From Thermoleophilia bacterium (GTDB lineage Bacteria > Actinomycetota > Thermoleophilia > Gaiellales > SKUG01): 6,182 nucleotides of DNA. Position numbers and translations under genes: made by a program. The stretch covers positions 1 to 6,182 of the forward strand of contig SKUG01000100.1 of NCBI GenBank assembly GCA_007122215.1. Reading direction: 5' to 3'. The notes under the pieces are model-generated. The model saw only the letters and a list, made by a program, of their open reading frames with translations. It did not search any database and had not been told where the DNA came from. Of this stretch, positions 1-5,273 are shown piece by piece; positions within the stretch are counted from its first letter, which is position 1, and each line of letters begins with the position of its first letter.

Positions 1-1937
1 CACTGGGGCTCGCCCGCATCGAACCAGGTCGACTGTGGCATGCCGTCGAGTGCCTGGCGCATGAACTCGCCCCACATCTGCGCGGGGAAGGAGCCGCCGG
101 TGATCCCGGGCATCGAGCGCGTGGCGTCGGAGTGCCCCATCCACACGCACGCGGTGTAGACCGGGGTCATGCCGCAGTACCAGGCATCGTTGAAGCCGTC
201 GGTGGTGCCGGTCTTGCCGGAGGAGCCGTGGCCGATGTTCGCGCGGGTTCCGGTGCCGCCCTGGACATTGCGCTCGAGGATGCTGATGATCGAGCGCGCC
301 TGCCAGTCCTCCATCACCTTGCGCGGCCGGGGCTGCTCGAGCTCGACGTCCTGGCCGAGCGGGCCGGACAGGCTCGTGACCGCGATCGGGTCCTTGCGCA
401 CCCCGCCCCGGGCGATCGTCGCGTAGAAGTTGGTCTGCTCGAGCGGGGTGACCTCCTGCGCGCCGAGGCCGATCGACCACACCGGCTGCAGGTCGGACTC
501 GATGCCCATGTCACGGGCGACCCGCACCACCTCGTCCGGGCCGATGTCGAGGGTCATCTGTGCGTAGACCGAGTTGTCGGAGGCAACCGTGGCGGTGGCA
601 ACCGACATCGAGCCCGAGAAGGACCCGGAGAAGGTCTTGGGTGACCACCACTCGGTCGATCCCACCGGCCGGACCTTGATCGGCATCGAGGTGTAGTAGG
701 TGGCGTCCGGGTTGATGCCCTGCCGCAGGTAGGCCGCGAGCACCCAGATCTTCGCCGAGGAGCCGGGCTGGCGCTTGCCCTGGGAGGCGAGGTTGAACTT
801 CGAGTCCGAGTACTCGGTGGAGCCGGCCATCGCCTTGATCTCGCCGCTCTGGGTGTCCAGCACGACCATTGCAGCGGCCGGATCACCCGGGTTGCTCAGG
901 GTGTTGCGCAGCGTGTCCTCGGCGATGCCCTGCAGGCGACGGTCGATGGTGGTCTGGATCCGCAGCCCGCCCTTGCGCACGATGTCGGCGTCGTAGGTCT
1001 CGATCAGCGACTTCTCGACGTAGTCGAAGAAGTAGGGGAGCTTGCGCTCGCGATAGAAGCTGCCGGGCTTGAGCTTGACCTCGGTCGCCAGGGCCTCCGC
1101 GAGCTGGGCATCGCTGATCGACCCCATCTCGTGCATGGCCTGCAGGACCTGGTCGCGGCGGGCGCGGGCAGCCTCCGGGTTGCGCACGGGGCTGTACTCG
1201 GTGGGCCGCTGCGGCAGGCCTGCCAGCAGGGCCGCCTCGGGCAGGGTGAGCGCCCGGGCGGGCTTGGAGAAGTAGGTGCGGGACGCCGCCTCGATCCCGT
1301 AGGCGTTGTTGCCGTAGAAGACGAGGTTGAGGTACATCTGCAGGATGCGGTTCTTGGCGGCGAGCTCGGGGTCGTTGCGGCCGCGCTGCTGGGCCTCGTC
1401 GATGTACTTCTGCTCGAGCTCGTAGGCGAGCGTGGCCTCCTTGGCCTTGCGTGGGAGGGTCTTGTCCCGGGTGATCTCGGTGTAGAGGTTGCGCACGACC
1501 TGCTGGGTGATGGTCGACCCGCCCTCGGCCGCAAAGCCCGCCTCGAGGTTGCGCACGCCGGCGCGGGCAATGGCCTCGAGGTCGACGCCGGGGTGGGCGT
1601 AGAAGCGGCGGTCCTCGATCGCGATCGTCGCCTTCGGCGCCCACTCGCCCATCCGCCCGAGCGGGATCCAGGTGCGGTTCTCGTCGGAGCGGATCGCACC
1701 CATCCGTGAGCCGTCCGCGGCGAAGATGATGGAGTTCTGCCCGATCCGGGCCTCCTCGAGGGTGTCGATGCGCGGCCATGGATCGTCGCCGCGCAGCTCC
1801 CCGAACGCGAGCCAGCCGGAGGCCACGACGGTGGCAGCAAGCACGCCTGCGGCAGCTGCGAGCAGCGTGCGTCGCTGGGCGCGGGCCGCGCGGATGCGGG
1901 CCCGTCGCTGTCGCCTCCTGCGACCTGAATGCATCAT
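1..1937 (-). CDS. Class A penicillin-binding protein (transglycosylase/transpeptidase), 3' end cut by window edge
   Basis: Bifunctional peptidoglycan synthase: it polymerises lipid II and cross-links stem peptides outside the membrane. 645 residues are visible and the C-terminus lies beyond position 1. A very basic cytoplasmic start (residues 5-23) precedes one membrane segment (about 25-46). The GT51 glycosyltransferase domain (about 65-230) shows EDRRFYAHPG with catalytic Glu108, GGSTITQQ (139-146), RKAKE (163-167) and ILQMYLN (198-204). The transpeptidase domain shows SSAK (nucleophile Ser393, Lys396), SDN (453-455) and KTGT (575-578). The ATG at 1937 is chosen because ATGA overlaps the TGA of the upstream membrane-protein gene, and a partial Shine-Dalgarno GGACGG (1945-1950) sits 7 nt upstream. 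An in-frame ATG at 1982 would lie inside that gene. Oddities: about 15 extra residues between RKxxE and YLN, and SSAKI instead of the usual SSFKP. Whether PASTA or other C-terminal domains follow cannot be seen. Family assignment is certain; the exact paralogue is not. Confidence 0.96.
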   Translation of the reverse strand, partial: MMHSGRRRRQRRARIRAARAQRRTLLAAAAGVLAATVVASGWLAFGELRGDDPWPRIDTLEEARIGQNSIIFAADGSRMGAIRSDENRTWIPLGRMGEWAPKATIAIEDRRFYAHPGVDLEAIARAGVRNLEAGFAAEGGSTITQQVVRNLYTEITRDKTLPRKAKEATLAYELEQKYIDEAQQRGRNDPELAAKNRILQMYLNLVFYGNNAYGIEAASRTYFSKPARALTLPEAALLAGLPQRPTEYSPVRNPEAARARRDQVLQAMHEMGSISDAQLAEALATEVKLKPGSFYRERKLPYFFDYVEKSLIETYDADIVRKGGLRIQTTIDRRLQGIAEDTLRNTLSNPGDPAAAMVVLDTQSGEIKAMAGSTEYSDSKFNLASQGKRQPGSSAKIWVLAAYLRQGINPDATYYTSMPIKVRPVGSTEWWSPKTFSGSFSGSMSVATATVASDNSVYAQMTLDIGPDEVVRVARDMGIESDLQPVWSIGLGAQEVTPLEQTNFYATIARGGVRKDPIAVTSLSGPLGQDVELEQPRPRKVMEDWQARSIISILERNVQGGTGTRANIGHGSSGKTGTTDGFNDAWYCGMTPVYTACVWMGHSDATRSMPGITGGSFPAQMWGEFMRQALDGMPQSTWFDAGEPQ

Positions 1938-2449
1938 GTCGAAACCGTCCGTGGCTCGGGCTGGCCTGTTCGTGTGTCCCATACCAGCGTTCCGGTTGCG
2001 AAGTCTAGTAGTCCTATCGTGCCACGGGAGCCATCCTCGGCAAAGCGGCCGTACACCTGCCACACGAGTGGCCGGGGAGGGTCGAGGCGAACCTCCTCCT
2101 CCTCCCCGGGCCCCACGAGCGCCATGATGGTGATGCCCGATCCGGGCGGAACGTACGCCAGCTCCACCGACTGGACCTCCGGCTCGTCGAACTCGGCGGT
2201 CGCGCGCTCCAGCGCCCGACGCGGGGAGGCTGCGCGGGCCGTGGGGGCCTCGACCAGCACCCGTCCGGCGAACTGCCAGCCCATCCACGGCCGGGCGGCC
2301 CACGTCGAGCTGTCAGGGGAGGAGGTGACCGTCACGGCGATGATCGACGGCACGATGAAGATGGCGGCGAGCACCACGGCGAGCACGATCCACGGAGCGC
2401 GTGACCTGCGCCGCGGCTCCCCGGACTCCAGCTGTGCAGGCACCGGCAT
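1934..2449 (-). CDS. Unrecognised single-pass membrane protein with exported, weakly PepSY-like domain; coupled to PBP
   Basis: I do not recognise this 171-residue protein. It has a short polar N-terminus with a basic patch RRRSR (13-17), one hydrophobic segment (about 20-42), a Ser/Thr-rich stretch, and then an extracytoplasmic part of about 125 residues. That part has an Ala-rich helix (about 74-87), predicted strands, an acidic EEEE run, and the ending GLLDFATGTLVWDTR. The helix-strands-'D-x-x-TG-x-x-x' order recalls PepSY-type domains, but this is only a resemblance by eye. Positive-inside bias supports N-in/C-out topology. Its TGA shares four bases with the PBP start (ATGA), so the two are very likely translated together and may act together at the cell wall. 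No Shine-Dalgarno precedes the ATG at 2449. A TATACT box lies 10 nt upstream, so translation may be leaderless. The codon pattern matches its neighbours, which argues that it is a real gene. Confidence 0.85.
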   Translation of the reverse strand: MPVPAQLESGEPRRRSRAPWIVLAVVLAAIFIVPSIIAVTVTSSPDSSTWAARPWMGWQFAGRVLVEAPTARAASPRRALERATAEFDEPEVQSVELAYVPPGSGITIMALVGPGEEEEVRLDPPRPLVWQVYGRFAEDGSRGTIGLLDFATGTLVWDTRTGQPEPRTVST

Positions 2450-2459
2450 GATGCCCGCA

Positions 2460-2465
2460 AGTATA
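2460..2465 (-). promoter_or_regulatory. Possible -10 box (TATACT) for the membrane protein/PBP pair
   Basis: TATACT reads on the minus strand in the 54-nt gap between the BFN gene and the membrane-protein gene, an AT-rich island in very GC-rich surroundings. It is a 5/6 match to TATAAT. A start about 7 nt downstream would fall near 2452-2453, only 3-4 nt before the ATG at 2449, implying a leaderless or near-leaderless mRNA. No recognisable -35 is present at 16-18 nt (GATCCC lies there). This may be chance. Confidence 0.35.
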
Positions 2466-2503
2466 CGGGCCCGGGGGCTGCCGGGATCCGGGATGGCCCC
2501 GAG

Positions 2504-3001
2504 CTAGCCGTCGATGAAGTCGCCGGGATCCACGTCGTCGAGGAACTGGCGGAACTCCTCGACCATCGACTCCTTGTCGACGCCGCCCTGGCCCTCGAAC
2601 TCGACGCCGCTCTCCTCGACGATCTCGCTGGCGGCCAGGATCGGGCACTCGACGCGCACGGCGATCGCGAGGGCGTCGGAGGGCCGCGTGTCAACCACGT
2701 GCTCGTCGCCGTTGCCGTCGAGGATGGCGACCTCGGCGAAGAAGGTCTTGTCGCGCAGCTCGGTGATCGAGACGCTCACGACCTCCCCCTCGAGCTCCTC
2801 GAGCATCTGCACCATCACGTCGTGGGTCCCGGGGCGGGGCGACTCGACGCCCTGCAGGCGCATCATGATGCTCGCGGCCTCGGGATGCCCGATCCAGATC
2901 GGCAGGAACCGGTTGTCGGTCACGGTCTTGAGCAGGACGATGGGCTGGCGCCCGACCATGTCGAGGCTGATGCCATAGATCACCATTTCCTGCATCGACA
3001 T
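2504..3001 (-). CDS. Bifunctional nuclease (BFN/DUF151) family protein
   Basis: A 165-residue member of the BFN family, whose plant members were reported to have DNase and RNase activity. The role of bacterial members is poorly defined. Family landmarks in order: LPIWIG (33-38) followed by EAASI, the PRPGTHD stretch (55-61) that precedes a helix, and RPSDALAIA (106-114), the most conserved block. The tail after about residue 128 is acidic (VEEFRQFLDDVDPGDF). Length is normal for actinobacterial members. No signal peptide is seen, so it should be cytoplasmic. The ATG at 3001 is preferred over the in-frame ATG at 2995 because GGAGG (3009-3013) lies 7 nt upstream of it. The gene follows tRNA-Ile by 47 nt and ends in TAG, 54 nt before the membrane-protein gene. 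I see no separate promoter in the tRNA-BFN gap, so it may be read from upstream. Family assignment is firm; activity in this organism is inferred. Confidence 0.95.
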   Translation of the reverse strand: MSMQEMVIYGISLDMVGRQPIVLLKTVTDNRFLPIWIGHPEAASIMMRLQGVESPRPGTHDVMVQMLEELEGEVVSVSITELRDKTFFAEVAILDGNGDEHVVDTRPSDALAIAVRVECPILAASEIVEESGVEFEGQGGVDKESMVEEFRQFLDDVDPGDFIDG

Positions 3002-3048
3002 GCCGCGGCCTCCGATGCCTGCGTCCCGACCTGCCGGGCTGCGGGCAG

Positions 3049-3122
3049 TGGGCGTGCCTGGACTCGAACCAGGGACCTCCGCTTTATCAGAGCGACGCTC
3101 TAACCACCTGAGCTACACGCCC
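3049..3122 (-). tRNA. tRNA-Ile (anticodon GAU)
   Basis: The minus strand folds into a complete cloverleaf of 74 nt. Acceptor GGGCGTG pairs perfectly with CACGCCC, with discriminator A at 3049. The D stem is GCTC/GAGC with loop AGGTGGTTA. The anticodon stem TCGCT/AGCGG (one T-G pair) holds loop CTGATAA, giving anticodon GAT. The T stem CCTGG/CCAGG holds TTCGAGT. CCA is not encoded (CTG follows the discriminator), so it must be added enzymatically. It decodes AUC and AUU. It lies 19 nt after the parB stop and 47 nt before the BFN start. A weak TAGATT (-10-like, 3136-3141) lies 14 nt upstream and overlaps the parB stop, but no good -35 accompanies it, so the tRNA could be processed from a longer transcript. 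No Rho-independent terminator is seen after it. Confidence 0.97.
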
Positions 3123-3141
3123 GCGTGCGGCGAGGAATCTA

Positions 3142-4029
3142 TCAGGTTGCGTGAAGGCGCGCGATGCGGTCCTGCAGCTGCTCCACGACCTCCGCCAGCT
3201 CCCGGGCGGACGTGAACCGGAGCTCGAGGCGCACGGCCCGACGGCTGGGCACGATCCGCGGGGTGCGCCCGAAGAGCTGCTCGCAGAGCTCCTCAACCTC
3301 ACCCTCCAGCTCAGGGTCAATCCGGGTTCGGATCGCGAGGCCGCCGGGCGACTCCGGGACGCTCTCGACCCGGGCGGCCTCGGCGTTGCGAACGGCCGTC
3401 TCCACCGCGCGGACCGTCATCCCGGAGTCGGCGGCAAGCCGCGCGAGCCGTCGCTGCTCGGCACGGGAGGACAGCCCCAGCAGGGCGCGACCGTGGCCCT
3501 CGCTGAGCTCGCCGGATGCGACCTGGTCGATCACCTCGTCGGGAAGCTCCAGCAGGCGCATGGTGTTCGACACCGCCGGACGGCTCTTGCCCACGGCCCT
3601 GGCGACCTCGGCCACCCCGAGGCCACACTCATCGACCAGCCGGGCGTAGGCGCGGGCGGTCTCGATGGCGCTCAGGTCGCGCCGCACGACGTTCTCGACC
3701 AGCGCCATGACCTGCGCCTCGTCGTCCGAGACGCTGTGCACCACTGCCGGGATGGTCTCGAGTCCCGCCTGCTGGCTGGCGATCCAGCGGCGCTCCCCGG
3801 CGATCAGCTCGAAGCTGCCGTCCTCGAGCTCCCGCACGGCCACCGGCTGCACGAGGCCCTGGCTGGCGATCGACTCTGCCAGCTCGTCGATCGCTGCACG
3901 GTCAAAGTGCTGGCGGGGCTGCTGCTCGTTGCGACGGATGTGGGTCGTCGGGATGTTCACGAGGCGGCCGGCGGACATCGTGCCACCCATGAGGACCGAC
4001 AGGCCGGAGCGGGGTCGAGGAAGTTCCAT
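3142..4029 (-). CDS. parB: Chromosome partition protein ParB (CTP-dependent clamp), without adjacent parA
   Basis: A 295-residue ParB/Spo0J-family protein that binds parS, closes into a CTP-dependent sliding clamp, spreads on origin DNA and recruits SMC/ParA. The N-terminal CTPase domain has QPRQHFD (37-43), ELAESIASQGLVQP (49-62), GERRWIAS (78-85) and ENVVRRDL (112-119). The parS-binding helix-turn-helix is about 137-163 (GVAEVARAVGKS then AVSNTMRLL). The C-terminal dimerisation part is about 225-295. Residue 83 is Ile where the GERRxR box normally has Arg. The N-terminus (RSGLSVLMGG, 7-16) looks like a shortened form of the ParA-contacting GLGRGLxALL motif. The ATG at 4029 is the longest possible start but lacks a clear Shine-Dalgarno. 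Met14 (3990) or Met18 (3978) are alternatives that would remove that motif. It follows rsmG by 30 nt. The usual parA between them is absent, but two parS sites lie nearby. A Noc-like role cannot be excluded. Confidence 0.96.
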   Translation of the reverse strand: MELPRPRSGLSVLMGGTMSAGRLVNIPTTHIRRNEQQPRQHFDRAAIDELAESIASQGLVQPVAVRELEDGSFELIAGERRWIASQQAGLETIPAVVHSVSDDEAQVMALVENVVRRDLSAIETARAYARLVDECGLGVAEVARAVGKSRPAVSNTMRLLELPDEVIDQVASGELSEGHGRALLGLSSRAEQRRLARLAADSGMTVRAVETAVRNAEAARVESVPESPGGLAIRTRIDPELEGEVEELCEQLFGRTPRIVPSRRAVRLELRFTSARELAEVVEQLQDRIARLHAT

Positions 4030-4059
4030 GGCGCCATGCTGACGATGGCATCGGACGCA

Positions 4060-4731
4060 TCACGCGAGCGGGTGTGCGCGCGCGAGGCCGACGCGCCGCG
4101 GAAAGCGCTCCGGAACGGGGCGCTCGCGGCGGGCACGGATGATCACGCCATCGCCGCGCAGCTCGGTGGCATGGGGCTCCAGGCGCGGGGGGCCCATGCC
4201 GAGCTCCTCGCACGCGCGCGCGAGTGCACCATTCGCCGAGTCCCCCCCTGCCCCTGCTGCTGCGGTAGCGGTGCTCAGGTACCAGGCCTCTCCTCCCACG
4301 CGCACGAAGGGAGCGAGGAGCTCCAGGGCAACCACGGGCGCCGCCAGCGCCCGCGCGATGGCAAGGTCGGCAGCGGCGCGCAGCGGCCCCCGTGCTGCCT
4401 CCTCGGACCGGACGCAGTGCACGTCCACGCGTCCCGACAGGTCGAGTGTCGCCGCGGTCTCCGCGAGGAAGCGGGCCTTCCGGCCCACCGACTCCACGAG
4501 GCTCCACCGGGTCTGCTCGAGGAGGATGGCCATCGGCAACGCGGGAAGGCCTCCTCCCGATCCCACGTCGACGACCCGTCGGACCTCGGGCCCGACCCTG
4601 GCTGCCAGCGACCCGGCCTCGTCGACGTGGAGCCCGACGCGCTCCCGCTCAGCCCTCGACATGAGGTTGAGCGTTGCGGTCTCGATGGCGCGCTGGAGCC
4701 GGTCCAGCGCTGCTCGCTGCTCGGGTTTCAC
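4060..4731 (-). CDS. rsmG: 16S rRNA (guanine527-N7)-methyltransferase RsmG (GidB)
   Basis: Methylates N7 of G527 in the 530 loop of 16S rRNA using S-adenosylmethionine; loss in other bacteria gives low-level streptomycin resistance. The 223-residue protein has the Rossmann motif VVDVGSGGGLPALP (53-66), the motif II acidic residue in LVESVGRKARFL (Glu80), ARALAAP in place of the usual SRAxA, and the family ending PERFPRRVGLARAHPL. The segment before motif I is shorter and more divergent than usual: the H-x-x-D-S landmark appears as HVDEAGS. The start is GTG at 4731, supported by GGAGG (4741-4745) 9 nt upstream. This start codon lies inside a perfect parS palindrome. It follows khpB by 44 nt and precedes parB by 30 nt, the usual origin-proximal position. 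Confidence 0.95.
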   Translation of the reverse strand: MKPEQRAALDRLQRAIETATLNLMSRAERERVGLHVDEAGSLAARVGPEVRRVVDVGSGGGLPALPMAILLEQTRWSLVESVGRKARFLAETAATLDLSGRVDVHCVRSEEAARGPLRAAADLAIARALAAPVVALELLAPFVRVGGEAWYLSTATAAAGAGGDSANGALARACEELGMGPPRLEPHATELRGDGVIIRARRERPVPERFPRRVGLARAHPLA

Positions 4732-4738
4732 GTGAAAC
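4725..4738. promoter_or_regulatory. parS centromere site 1, spanning the rsmG start codon
   Basis: GTTTCACGTGAAAC is a perfect 14-bp palindrome centred at 4731/4732 and identical to the parS consensus of Streptomyces and mycobacteria. The outer bases (g on both sides) do not extend the symmetry. On the minus strand the second half reads GTGAAAC, and its GTG is the rsmG start codon, with the Shine-Dalgarno just outside the site. ParB, encoded about 700 nt away, is the expected binder. Confidence 0.96.
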
Positions 4739-4740
4739 GC

Positions 4741-4745
4741 CCTCC
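4741..4745 (-). promoter_or_regulatory. Ribosome binding site that fixes the rsmG GTG start
   Basis: GGAGG on the minus strand, 9 nt before the GTG at 4731. It supports GTG as the true start and places the upstream half of parS exactly between Shine-Dalgarno and start codon. Confidence 0.75.
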
Positions 4746-4775
4746 GGGGCCGTGGCGACGGCGGGAACGCGCGGG

Positions 4776-5273
4776 TCAGTCGGCCGGATGGATCACGAGG
4801 CGGCGGTTGGGCTCGGTGCCGGCGCTCTCGGTCTCGATCTCCTCGTTGTCGCGCAGGTAGAGGTGGATCACCTTGCGCTCCGAGGCTGTCATCGGATCGA
4901 GCTCGACCGGGCTCCCGGAGCGAATCACCTGCGCAACTGCGCGATCCGCCTGCTTGCGGAGCTGCCGTGCGCGGCGCTCGCGGTAGCCGTGGGCCTCGAC
5001 GTAGACCGGGATGGGTTCCTCACAGCCATTGACGACCACGGCGTTGGCAAGGTACTGGATCGCATCGAGGGTCTGCCCCCGGCGGCCGATGACCAGCGCG
5101 ATGTCGTCCTCGTCGCCATCGAGGTCGACGACGATCCGCCCCTGGTCGTAGCCGATCTCGTCCACGAAGTCCTCGCCGACATCCAGCGCGTTGAGGGTGC
5201 GGTCAACGAACTCGTCAACGAGGTCGGTCACCTGCTCGACCTGCTCGGCCGTATGCTCGGGATGGTCGCTCAT
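4776..5273 (-). CDS. khpB: KhpB/Jag KH-R3H RNA-binding protein
   Basis: A 165-residue cytoplasmic RNA-binding protein of the Jag/KhpB (EloR) family, which works with KhpA in post-transcriptional control of elongation and division in firmicutes. An acidic N-terminal helix (about 8-31) leads into a KH domain with the GRRG loop (63-66) followed by QTLDAIQYL (67-75). A basic helix YRERRARQLRKQ (97-108) joins it to an R3H domain with R-x3-H (Arg133, His137) and the closing ESAGTEPNRRLVIHP. The Jag_N domain of longer homologues is absent, as is usual in Actinobacteria. The ATG at 5273 overlaps the yidC TGA as ATGA, so the two are coupled. Its own Shine-Dalgarno is weak (GGAAG only 2 nt away). rsmG starts 44 nt after it. 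Confidence 0.95.
   Translation of the reverse strand: MSDHPEHTAEQVEQVTDLVDEFVDRTLNALDVGEDFVDEIGYDQGRIVVDLDGDEDDIALVIGRRGQTLDAIQYLANAVVVNGCEEPIPVYVEAHGYRERRARQLRKQADRAVAQVIRSGSPVELDPMTASERKVIHLYLRDNEEIETESAGTEPNRRLVIHPAD

Noticed and set aside
883..1840. Two long minus-strand open frames within the PBP region
   Set aside because: They are other frames of the PBP gene, rich in Arg/Pro/Ser/Ala. The PBP frame carries all catalytic motifs of both domains.
1938..1982. In-frame ATG at 1982 as an earlier PBP start
   Set aside because: It would lie inside the upstream membrane-protein gene. The ATGA overlap at 1937 and GGACGG at 7 nt explain initiation better.
2481..2494. Tandem CCGGGAT repeat in the BFN-membrane protein gap
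   Set aside because: Only two 7-nt copies in GC-rich sequence; not significant by itself.
2466..2500. GC-rich inverted segments after the BFN stop as a Rho-independent terminator
   Set aside because: Short, imperfect GC stems can be drawn but no T-run follows, so chance pairing in GC-rich DNA is enough to explain it.
2696..2701. CACGTG core inside the BFN gene as a third parS
   Set aside because: The flanks (aac/ctc) do not match GTTT/AAAC; only the 6-bp core fits.
3210..3217. ACGTGAAC in the 3' part of parB as a parS half-site
   Set aside because: Only one arm is similar and it has a mismatch; the other arm is unrelated.
3151..4860. 569-codon open frame on the plus strand, antisense to parB, rsmG and the end of khpB
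   Set aside because: GC-rich third positions on the opposite strand leave antisense frames open. It has no recognisable domain or ribosome binding site, and it crosses three firmly identified genes.
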